From Nitrospirota bacterium (lineage in GTDB: Bacteria; Nitrospirota; Thermodesulfovibrionia; Thermodesulfovibrionales; JdFR-86), in NCBI GenBank assembly GCA_030667205.1, contig DAOUWH010000087.1, forward strand, positions 1 through 6,699: 6,699 nt of DNA. The letters are read 5' to 3'. The notes below the pieces were generated by a model. It did not search any database. It was not told the origin of the DNA and saw only the letters and a program-made list of their open reading frames with translations. Below, piece after piece: positions 1 to 5,620 of the stretch. The position numbers and the translations under genes are program-made. Position 1 is the first letter of the stretch. Each line of letters begins with the position of its first letter.

Positions 1-197
1 ACGATGCTCTTGCTTTTTTTGAAAAAACAGAAAGGCCTTTTAAGGAGAGGGTCGTTGGAGCCGCTTGTGCCTACCATGTAGAACTGCCCCGGCAGGGGGG
101 ACTGCGTGTTCATCGGGGTACGGAACCCCAGGAGGAAGTGCCCCTTCGAGATCGGGACGTTTCCGATTATCTCGGCCTTAAAATGTCTCTTAAGCAC
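1..197 (-). CDS. pyrK: Dihydroorotate dehydrogenase electron transfer subunit PyrK (5' part)
   Basis: Only the first 65 codons are present; the gene continues past the left edge. PyrK is the FAD and [2Fe-2S] subunit that passes electrons from the PyrD flavoprotein to NAD+ in pyrimidine synthesis. The visible part matches the start of the ferredoxin-reductase-like FAD-binding barrel: KAEIIGNVPIS at residues 7-17, PGQFYMV near 40, then DPLLKRPFCFF. The RPF-C stretch corresponds to the flavin-binding Arg-Pro-x-Ser motif, with Cys in place of Ser. I chose the GTG at 197 because it places VLKRHFKAEI where PyrK proteins normally begin. Its Shine-Dalgarno is weak (CGGA). It lies 37 bases after the greA stop on the same strand, so co-transcription is likely. 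An ATG overlapping the greA stop (TGATG) opens only a four-codon frame. Confident in family, less so in the start. Confidence 0.85.
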   Translation of the reverse strand, partial: MLKRHFKAEIIGNVPISKGHFLLGFRTPMNTQSPLPGQFYMVGTSGSNDPLLKRPFCFFKKSKSI

Positions 198-234
198 TGG
201 TGTTCCGGCAGGTTTTGCCGTCAGTTCAGGGGCA

Positions 235-708
235 TCAGCCAAACGTTATCTCCGTTATCTCGTACTCGATGGTCCTTGCGGGCGCTTTTATTACTGCTAC
301 GTCGCCCACTTCCTTGCCGATCAGGGCCCGGCCCACTGGGGAGGTTATGGAGATTTTCCCATTTACGGCGTCGGCCTCATCGGTGCCCAAGAGCATGAAG
401 ACCTGCTCGTCGTCCGTCTCGAGATCGAGCACGGTCACCTTTGCGCCGAAGGCCGCCCTGTCGTATTTTATCTTGGAGGGGTCTATGACCTCGGCCCTTG
501 CGATTTTGTCCTGCAGTTCGCGTATCCTGCCCTCGATGAAGGACTGCCTCTCCTTGGCGGCGTGGTACTCGGCGTTTTCGGAGATATCCCCATGGGCCCT
601 TGCCTCGGCGATGGCCTGTATGTTGCCGGGCCTCTTGACCTTGATGAGCTTGTCGAGCTCTCCCTGGAGTTTCTTGTGGCCCTCGGGCGTAATGGGTATC
701 TTTTCCAT
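235..708 (-). CDS. greA: Transcription elongation factor GreA
   Basis: A 157-residue GreA, the usual length. It binds the secondary channel of RNA polymerase and stimulates cleavage of backtracked RNA. The N-terminal coiled coil spans about residues 1-75 and carries the tip motif ARAHGDISENAEYHAAKE, with acidic residues D41 and E44 at the positions of the catalytic pair in E. coli GreA. The C-terminal FKBP-like domain follows, with SPVGRALIGKEVGD near residues 123-136. The start at 708 is preferred over an in-frame ATG at 741. AGGGAG sits five bases ahead of 708 and the protein then begins MEKIPITPEG as in other GreAs, while nothing like a ribosome site precedes 741, and a candidate promoter would place the RNA start just downstream of it. 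Divergent from polA and followed by pyrK. Confidence 0.96.
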   Translation of the reverse strand: MEKIPITPEGHKKLQGELDKLIKVKRPGNIQAIAEARAHGDISENAEYHAAKERQSFIEGRIRELQDKIARAEVIDPSKIKYDRAAFGAKVTVLDLETDDEQVFMLLGTDEADAVNGKISITSPVGRALIGKEVGDVAVIKAPARTIEYEITEITFG

Positions 709-745
709 TTCTGCTCCCTGGTTAACCGGGTTATGTTCCATAGAT

Positions 746-774
746 AATCTAACACTTTCACCCTTATTTTTTAA
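746..774 (-). promoter_or_regulatory. Candidate greA promoter
   Basis: On the minus strand, TTAAAA (769-774) is followed after 17 bases by TAGATT (746-751), with TGT directly before it, giving an extended -10 element. Each hexamer matches the sigma-70 consensus at four of six positions. RNA would start near 739, leaving about 30 bases of leader with the AGGGAG site before the ATG at 708. The geometry is good but the matches are modest. Confidence 0.28.
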
Positions 775-789
775 ACCCTCCTCCCCGCA

Positions 790-820
790 ATGACAACTCG
801 ATAATTCATTATGCTAAACT
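790..820 (+). promoter_or_regulatory. Candidate polA promoter
   Basis: ATGACA (790-795) and an extended -10, TGC-TAAACT (812-820), are separated by a long 19-base spacer. Transcription would start around 827, on or next to the polA start codons at 825 and 828. That would make a leaderless or nearly leaderless message, in keeping with the absence of any Shine-Dalgarno sequence in this gap. Weak evidence. Confidence 0.2.
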
Positions 821-824
821 CATT

Positions 825-3470
825 ATGATGAAGCTCTTCCTCATAGACGGAAACTCCTATGTTTACCGCGCTTTCTTCGCAATAAAGGGTCTTACCGACT
901 CCGGGGGCAGGCCCACCAACGCGATATTCGGCTTCACGAACATGCTCCTTAAGATAATCAGGGAGAAAAACCCCGACGCTATAGCGGTCTCCTTCGACAC
1001 CCCTCATCCCACCGAAAGGCACGAGATATACAAGGATTACAAGGCCCACCGGCCCGAGACCCCGGACGACCTGGCAAGCCAGTTCCCGCACGTTAAAAGG
1101 GTCATAAGGGCCTTTGGCATCAGGATATTCGAGAAGCCCGGCTACGAGGCCGACGACGTCCTTGCCACCCTGGCCGATGCGGCCTCGAAGGAGGGGGCCG
1201 AGGTGTTCATCGTTACCGGGGACAAGGACATGCTCCAGCTCCTTACGGACTCCATTAAGGTTTACGACCCGGCAAAGGATAGAGTGCTGGATGCCGAATA
1301 CGTAGAGGAGCGCTACGGCATCCCGCCCTCGAGGGTGACCGAGTTCATGGCCCTCATGGGAGACGCCTCGGACAACATACCCGGCGTAAAGGGCATTGGA
1401 GAGAAAACGGCATCCGCGCTTCTGAAGGAGTTTTCAAACCTCGATGAGCTCATCGCCCACCCTGAGCGGATCAAGCGCGAAAGGACGAGGAAACTCGTAT
1501 CGGAGGGCATTGACGATATAAAGCTGTCCAAGAAGCTCGCGGAGATCAACAGGCAGGTGCCGCTGGAGGTAGAGCCCGGGGAGCTTCGCCTCGGGGAGCC
1601 GGACTGGCAGGAACTTATGAGCCTATTCAGGGAGTTTGAGTTTTCCTCGCTCATGAGGCACATACCCGGCGAGGCGCAGCCGAAGGTGGAATGCGAGACG
1701 GTCTTTTCACCCCTGAGGCTCAAGGAACGATTAAGCTCCCTGAGGGAAGAATTCGCCATTGCCACGGAGCCTGAGGCGCAGGGCGAGGTCGGCTCTCCGA
1801 TGGTAGGATTTTCGCTATACAGGGAGAAGGGCGCCGCCGCCTACGTGCCGGTTGGGCACGAATACGAGGGCGCGCCCGCGCAGATGGACAGGGCCGAGGC
1901 CCTCTCTCTCATAAAACCACTCGTGGAAAACGAAAACATACGAAAAGTCGGCCACAACCTCAAGGCCGACACCATAGCACTCGCGGCAGAGGGCATCCGG
2001 ATGAAAGGCCCCCTTTACGACGTTATGCTCGCGTCCTATCTGCTCAATCCGCTGAAGCCGGACCACAGCTTCGCGAACATCTGCCTTGAATACCTTGGCA
2101 CAAAGAAGAGGACGCGCGTGGAGGTGGCGGGCAAGAAGAGTTTTAAGAAAGTAAAGATAGATGCCGCGGCCGCCTACGCATGCGAACATGCCTCGGTCGC
2201 GGTCGAGCTAAAAGACATCCTTTTTGGCAAGCTCAAGGACGAAGGACTTGAGTCTCCGTATTTCGATATCGAGATGCCACTTGTGGGTGTGCTTTCGGAG
2301 GTCGAAGAGGCCGGGATGAAGCTCGACACGGGGGCGTTCGATGTCCTTTCAAAAGAGCTTGAGCGGGAGCTTGAGGGAATCCGCAACAGGGTGTTCTTCC
2401 TCGCCGGCGGGGAGTTCAACATAAACTCCCCCAAACAGCTTGCCAGGGTGCTTTTTGAGCAGCTGGGCCTCAGGCCCGGAAAGAAGAAAAAGACCGGCTA
2501 CTCCACCGAGGTGGGCGTGCTGGAGGAGCTTTCAGGAGAGCACGAGCTTCCGGGGGAGGTCTTAAACTGGCGGAGCCTCTACAAGCTCAAGGCCACATAT
2601 GCCGATGTGCTTCCGGGGCTACTGAACCCGACCACGGGGAGGCTCCACACGACCTTCAATCAGGCTGCCACGGCCACCGGCCGGCTTTCAAGCAGTAATC
2701 CGAACCTGCAAAACATCCCCATCCGCGGCCCCTGGGGCGAGAGGATAAGGGAGGCGTTTGTCGCAGAGAAAGGATGCGTGCTTGTCTCTGCGGATTACTC
2801 TCAGATCGAGCTCCGGATACTGGCCCATCTAAGCGGGGACGAGTCCCTTACCGGTTCGTTCAAAGAAGGCGTGGACGTCCACACAAGGACCGCCGCCGAG
2901 CTCTTCGGCGTATCTCAAAAGAAGGTGACCGCGGATATGAGGCGGGTGGCTAAGACCGTAAACTTCGGCGTGGTATACGGCATAACGTCGTTCGGCCTTT
3001 CCGAGACCCTCGGGGTCTTGAGGGCAGAGGCCCAGGACTACATAAACCGTTATTTCGAGCGTCATCCGGGCGTTAAGGCTTACATAGAGGGCATAATCGC
3101 TGAGGCCAAAAAGCTCGGATATGTCAGTACCGTCTTCGGAAGGAAAAGGCCCATGCCGGAACTGAAGAGCAAGAACGCGAACAAGAGGCAGTTGGGCGAA
3201 AGGCTTGCCATGAACTCGCCCATTCAGGGCACGGCCGCTGACGTCATAAAGATTGCGATGATAAACATCTCCCGCAGGCTCAAAGCGGAGGGTTTTAAAA
3301 GCAGGATGATACTCCAGGTCCACGACGAGCTCGTCTTCGAGTGCCCCGCCAAGGAGAAGAAGGCCCTGATGAAACTTGTGAAGGAAGAGATGGAGGGGGC
3401 CGCCGACTTTAAAGTGCCGCTTGAAGTTGAGATGGGCGCGGGGGACAACTGGGCGCGGGCGCACCCGTAA
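825..3470 (+). CDS. polA: DNA polymerase I, proofreading site apparently degraded
   Basis: An 881-residue family A polymerase for gap filling, primer removal and repair. The 5' nuclease domain (about 1-290) has its metal-binding acids: D8, D58, E108/D110/D111, D133/D135 and D180/D183, then the helix-hairpin-helix GVKGIGEKTA. The 3'-5' exonuclease-like domain (about 295-480) keeps E315, D382 and Y451, but has A313 where E. coli has D355 and H455 where it has D501, so proofreading is probably lost. The polymerase domain is intact: TATGRLSSSNPNLQNIP (615-631), motif A with D657 and E662, motif B with R706, K710, F714 and Y718, and motif C QVHDE with D834. Two ATGs stand in tandem (825, 828); MKLFLIDGNS from 828 is the family-like start. 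No Shine-Dalgarno is visible. It ends 14 bases from the convergent gene at 3485. Confidence 0.97.
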   Translation: MMKLFLIDGNSYVYRAFFAIKGLTDSGGRPTNAIFGFTNMLLKIIREKNPDAIAVSFDTPHPTERHEIYKDYKAHRPETPDDLASQFPHVKRVIRAFGIRIFEKPGYEADDVLATLADAASKEGAEVFIVTGDKDMLQLLTDSIKVYDPAKDRVLDAEYVEERYGIPPSRVTEFMALMGDASDNIPGVKGIGEKTASALLKEFSNLDELIAHPERIKRERTRKLVSEGIDDIKLSKKLAEINRQVPLEVEPGELRLGEPDWQELMSLFREFEFSSLMRHIPGEAQPKVECETVFSPLRLKERLSSLREEFAIATEPEAQGEVGSPMVGFSLYREKGAAAYVPVGHEYEGAPAQMDRAEALSLIKPLVENENIRKVGHNLKADTIALAAEGIRMKGPLYDVMLASYLLNPLKPDHSFANICLEYLGTKKRTRVEVAGKKSFKKVKIDAAAAYACEHASVAVELKDILFGKLKDEGLESPYFDIEMPLVGVLSEVEEAGMKLDTGAFDVLSKELERELEGIRNRVFFLAGGEFNINSPKQLARVLFEQLGLRPGKKKKTGYSTEVGVLEELSGEHELPGEVLNWRSLYKLKATYADVLPGLLNPTTGRLHTTFNQAATATGRLSSSNPNLQNIPIRGPWGERIREAFVAEKGCVLVSADYSQIELRILAHLSGDESLTGSFKEGVDVHTRTAAELFGVSQKKVTADMRRVAKTVNFGVVYGITSFGLSETLGVLRAEAQDYINRYFERHPGVKAYIEGIIAEAKKLGYVSTVFGRKRPMPELKSKNANKRQLGERLAMNSPIQGTAADVIKIAMINISRRLKAEGFKSRMILQVHDELVFECPAKEKKALMKLVKEEMEGAADFKVPLEVEMGAGDNWARAHP

Positions 3471-3484
3471 GGCTCAGGGCCTCT

Positions 3485-3886
3485 TTAACGCTTGCCCCTG
3501 GCGCGATAGCGGATTTTTATCTCGTAAGAAATGCTCGCGTGGTTTTTGTCCAGGGTTTCCCCGGTCCCTTTGCAGGTCATCCCTCCCTTGACCGATTTTT
3601 TACGGTGTCTCACCATGCCGTTAATGACCCGTGTCAGGTCGAACCCTCCGTCATCGCATTCTTTTGACATGCATTTCATATGAAAATAAGCAGGGCTTGA
3701 TGGAAATACGTTGACAGTCCTCAGCATAAGTACCGGGTTGGCCAGTTCCTGGTAGTAAGTCATCCTAAACACCATGCCGGAGACCTGGGGATACTTCTCG
3801 GAGACTAAACCCGCGGCAAGTTTTTCCTGGTTCCGTTTCTGGTCATCGATATATTTTTGGGCTGCAGCACTTTTTTTGCGTACCAT
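3485..3886 (-). CDS. Conserved-looking hypothetical protein, cysteine-containing
   Basis: A 133-residue soluble protein that I cannot name. The N-terminus (1-32) is charged and probably helical, with KKSAAAQKYIDDQKRNQEK. The middle, PVLMLRTVNVFPSSPAYFHM (51-70), leads into C72 and C77 (C-x4-C), then GGFDLTRVINGMV (80-92), a lysine-rich turn, C105 in TCKG, and an ending rich in alternating beta-type residues (HASISYEIKIRYR). Cysteines and nearby histidines (H69, H116) could bind a metal, which is inference only. It resembles an uncharacterised small protein I associate with deltaproteobacterial genomes, from memory. It is third in the rpsU cluster, 46 bases after the 72-residue gene, and convergent with polA. 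The ribosome site is weak (GAGG 12 bases and AAGAG a few bases before the ATG), so it may depend on upstream translation. Confidence 0.75.
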   Translation of the reverse strand: MVRKKSAAAQKYIDDQKRNQEKLAAGLVSEKYPQVSGMVFRMTYYQELANPVLMLRTVNVFPSSPAYFHMKCMSKECDDGGFDLTRVINGMVRHRKKSVKGGMTCKGTGETLDKNHASISYEIKIRYRARGKR

Positions 3887-3932
3887 CTATTCTCTTGTCC
3901 TCACATTAAAAATGGAAACATTGATTACGAGG

Positions 3933-4151
3933 CTACCCGGACGTCTCCACGGGCTTTTCCGGCCCCTCATTCGTTGCCGGGGTCTCCTCTGCCTGTTCCT
4001 GTTCGTTATCCGTTGCTGAGGTCTCCTCTATCTCCTCGGAAGCGGGCTCGAGTTTGCCCTGGCGCTTCAGCCGCTTTCCTTCCTGTTTTTTCTGTCGCTT
4101 GACTTCTTTTCTTCTTTTTTCACCCTTGTAAGCTCTTGCCCGTCGTGCCAA
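3933..4151 (-). CDS. Small charge-segregated hypothetical protein
   Basis: A 72-residue protein of two halves. Residues 1-33 are strongly basic (MARRARAYKGEKRRKEVKRQ and onward, almost all Arg/Lys/Gln). Residues 35-72 are acidic and low in complexity, rich in Glu, Thr, Ala and Pro, and probably disordered. The start codon is TTG at 4151, supported by an excellent Shine-Dalgarno, AAGAGGAGG, six bases upstream. It follows rpsU after a 41-base gap on the same strand, so it is very likely co-transcribed. The basic head suggests RNA or ribosome contact and the acidic tail an internal counter-charge, as inference from composition and neighbourhood. I recall similar YKGEKRRKE-type small proteins in other bacteria but know no function. 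Ends with TAG. Confidence 0.75.
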   Translation of the reverse strand: MARRARAYKGEKRRKEVKRQKKQEGKRLKRQGKLEPASEEIEETSATDNEQEQAEETPATNEGPEKPVETSG

Positions 4152-4192
4152 TCCGGCCTCCTCTTCGTACGGTATCAGAATATGCCTGTTAC

Positions 4193-4375
4193 TTATCTAC
4201 TGCGCTTGCTCTTTGCCCTCTTGCGTTGTGCCTCTCTTTGCTTGTTTTTCAGCTTGACCGAAGGCTTCTCATAAAAGCGACGTTTCTTGAGTTCCTTCAT
4301 CAGCCCTTCTTTCTGGAGCTTCCGCCTGAGGAGTTGTATCGCGCTGTCGATGTCGGTGGTTACTTTTACCTCCAA
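4193..4375 (-). CDS. rpsU: Small ribosomal subunit protein bS21
   Basis: A 60-residue protein with the bS21 pattern: MEVKV start, LLRRKLQKEGLMKELKKRRFYEKPS (residues 15-39), then a very basic tail of Lys, Arg and Gln. bS21 sits on the platform of the 30S subunit, near the 3' end of 16S rRNA, and helps initiation on natural messages. The start must be TTG at 4375: an in-frame TAA lies directly before it, and the next ATG is codon 26, inside the conserved core. AAGGTG nine bases upstream can serve as ribosome site. It is not in the rpsU-dnaG-rpoD arrangement; instead it heads a run of small same-strand genes. The upstream leader contains several possible control structures, listed separately. 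Confidence 0.93.
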   Translation of the reverse strand: MEVKVTTDIDSAIQLLRRKLQKEGLMKELKKRRFYEKPSVKLKNKQREAQRKRAKSKRSR

Positions 4376-4600
4376 TTACCAAATCACCTTCCTCCGCTGG
4401 AAGACCCACACTGCCATACACGGTCTCCATCTCTGCATATAAGAGGGTTCATGCGCCTGGTCGGTCCCGACGATTTCTACGTCGAAATTCAGGGTCTTGC
4501 TTGTCAGGGGATTGTTGCCGCAGGGCGGCAAGGATTTGGGCGACCAGGGAGAGGATGTAGAATATGCAGGCTGGTGGCGAATCGTAAAAACCGGGCACAT
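4376..4600 (-). CDS. Possible small ORF of unknown function directly before rpsU
   Basis: An open frame of 74 codons whose TAA abuts the rpsU TTG start (TAATTG), an arrangement typical of translational coupling. By my count about two thirds of its codons end in G or C, closer to coding than to random sequence here. Against it, the strong AAGGAGG is only one base from the ATG, too close for normal initiation, and I recognise no family. The predicted peptide has several Cys, Trp and Pro residues, a middle stretch TSKTLNFDVEIVGTD and a basic end FQRRKVIW. A GTG at 4598 in another frame opens a 50-codon frame with a hydrophobic stretch (ACIFYILSLVAQILAAL). The region could equally be a long non-coding leader. 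Confidence 0.3.
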   Translation of the reverse strand: MCPVFTIRHQPAYSTSSPWSPKSLPPCGNNPLTSKTLNFDVEIVGTDQAHEPSYMQRWRPCMAVWVFQRRKVIW

Positions 4601-4637
4601 ACCTCCTTCCAGAGATTAAAGTATAAGGAGGTAATGT
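4597..4637 (-). promoter_or_regulatory. Leader hairpin pairing anti-SD-like and SD sequences
   Basis: Nine bases TACCTCCTT (4600-4608) and AAGGAGGTA (4625-4633) are perfect inverted copies around a 16-base loop. Allowing one bulged A at 4633, the stem extends to 12 pairs, ACAT-ACCTCCTT against AAGGAGGT-ATGT. In minus-strand RNA the first arm reads ACCUCCUU, the same as the 16S rRNA anti-Shine-Dalgarno tail, and the second arm carries AAGGAGG plus the AUG at 4600. The folded form would therefore hide that site. It lies about 220 bases ahead of rpsU. The pairing is seen directly; a regulatory role is inference. Confidence 0.45.
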
Positions 4638-4640
4638 CAT

Positions 4641-4668
4641 AAAAAGCCGCAAAACCACAGCCTTGCGG
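4641..4668 (-). terminator. Intrinsic terminator, for xerC or as rpsU attenuator
   Basis: On the minus strand CCGCAA (4663-4668) pairs with TTGCGG (4647-4652), extendable by two G-T pairs to eight, with a six-base loop. It is followed by C and five T (4641-4645). It lies about 80 bases beyond the xerC stop, the expected place for that unit's terminator. A promoter-like sequence lies between the stop and this hairpin, so it could also act as an attenuator for rpsU. Confidence 0.6.
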
Positions 4669-4708
4669 AAATTTAATGCAACTAAATACTCCCTTATGCT
4701 TCATATAT

Positions 4709-4737
4709 AAAATAACATATTACGCATAGATAGACAA
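4709..4737 (-). promoter_or_regulatory. Candidate promoter ahead of the rpsU cluster
   Basis: Minus strand TTGTCT (4732-4737) is followed after 17 bases by TATTTT (4709-4714), preceded by TGT, an extended -10. Both hexamers match consensus at four of six. The stretch is AT-rich compared with neighbouring genes. It sits upstream of the terminator-like hairpin at 4641-4668, so RNA from it would have to pass that hairpin to reach rpsU. Confidence 0.35.
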
Positions 4738-4750
4738 GTAGAATGGCTAA

Positions 4751-5620
4751 TTAGTCCTCGTCCTTGGCAAGGGGATGGGCGTCGTCGTAGACGTCCATCA
4801 GGCGGGTGATGTCCAGGTGGGTGTATTTCTGCGTGGTAGAAAGCGAGGAGTGCCCCAGGAGTTCCTGTATCACGCGGAGGTCCGCGCCAGATTGCAGCAA
4901 GTGCGTGGCGAAGGTGTGCCTGAGGGTGTGGGGGCTTACCTTGCCCTCGAGGCCCAGCGCCCGGGAGTATTTCAGCACTATGCGCCTTATGCTCCGGGGG
5001 GCGAGCCTTTTGCCGTTTTTGCTTACGAAAAGGGCCCTGTCACTTTTCTTTTGAAGCATCTTTTCCACGAGATACGAGCGCAGCGCCTCCTGCGCCTTCT
5101 TCCCAACGGGCACGAGCCTTTCCTTCTTGCCCTTGCCCCTGACCTTTACGAGCCCTTCGTCGGGGTTGATGGCGTCATCGTCGAGGCCCGCAAGCTCGCT
5201 CACCCTGAGGCCGCTGGACTAAAGCAGCTCAAGTATCGCCCTGTCGCGCTGCTCGATGAAGCCCATGCCCTCGGGTTTCTCTACAAGCCCGAAGACCTCG
5301 TCTACCGAGAGGAACCTTGGAAGGAGTTTCTGGAGCTTGGGCGAGGAGACGAGCCTTGCGGGGTTCCTCTTGAGATAACCCTCGCGGTGGAGGAACCTTG
5401 CGAAGGACCTTAAAGCCGCAAGCCTCCTCGATGCGGTGCTCTTTTTGCGCCCCCTGTTTATCTCCGAGGCCACAAAACCCCTGACGTCGCTAAGTTCCAG
5501 ATTCCCACCCGAAGACTCGATAAACAGTTCAAGGTCCTTTCGGTACGCCCTCAGCGTATGGGGCGAGGCGCCCCGCTCGACCTCGAGGTACCTGAGGAAC
5601 TTATCGATGTGTTTTTTCAT
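4751..5620 (-). pseudogene. xerC: Tyrosine recombinase XerC interrupted by one in-frame TAG
   Basis: Read through the TAG, this is a 289-codon Xer recombinase, near the usual length of about 300. Xer enzymes resolve chromosome dimers at dif. The N-terminal SAM-like DNA-binding domain (about 1-90, IDKFLRYLEVERGASPHTL) is followed by a catalytic domain with all active residues: R139 (SGLR), K163 (GKGKKE), H231 and R234 (HTLRH), H257 (LLGH) and nucleophile Y266 (QKYTH). The ending THLDITRLMDVYDDAHP is XerC-like rather than XerD-like. Codon 134, normally Tyr in the LLY-SSGLR motif, is TAG (5219-5221), so as written the product is a 133-residue fragment (5219-5620) without any catalytic residue. 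A GTG at 5203 could start a 150-residue C-terminal piece but would lack R139. The frame is otherwise perfect, suggesting a recent mutation, readthrough or a sequencing error. The ATG overlaps the stop of the upstream gene (ATGA) and has no Shine-Dalgarno, implying coupled translation. Confidence 0.85.

Noticed and set aside
106..747. Long plus-strand open frames opposite greA and pyrK
   Set aside because: They lie antisense to clearly recognised genes, have no family resemblance, and reflect the GC-rich third positions of the real genes.
2829..3464. Minus-strand open frame of 211 codons inside polA
   Set aside because: Antisense to polymerase motifs A, B and C.
3470..3486. Possible terminator between polA and the convergent gene (AGGC/GCCT then CTTT)
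   Set aside because: The stem is only four pairs and the T tract three bases, too weak to call.
4136..4642. Plus-strand open frame of 168 codons across the rpsU region
   Set aside because: It is antisense to rpsU and its neighbours; the minus-strand genes have recognisable protein and ribosome sites, this one does not.
4379..4740. A tRNA or other known structural RNA gene upstream of rpsU
   Set aside because: I looked for a GGTTCRA T-loop with an acceptor stem and for terminal CCA on both strands and found no consistent cloverleaf.
5219..5221. Pyrrolysine at the xerC TAG
   Set aside because: The site replaces a conserved Tyr in a recombinase, no methylamine enzyme is present, and TAG is used as a normal stop in this window.
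4775..5413. Plus-strand open frame of 212 codons
   Set aside because: Antisense to xerC, whose catalytic motifs are unmistakable on the minus strand.
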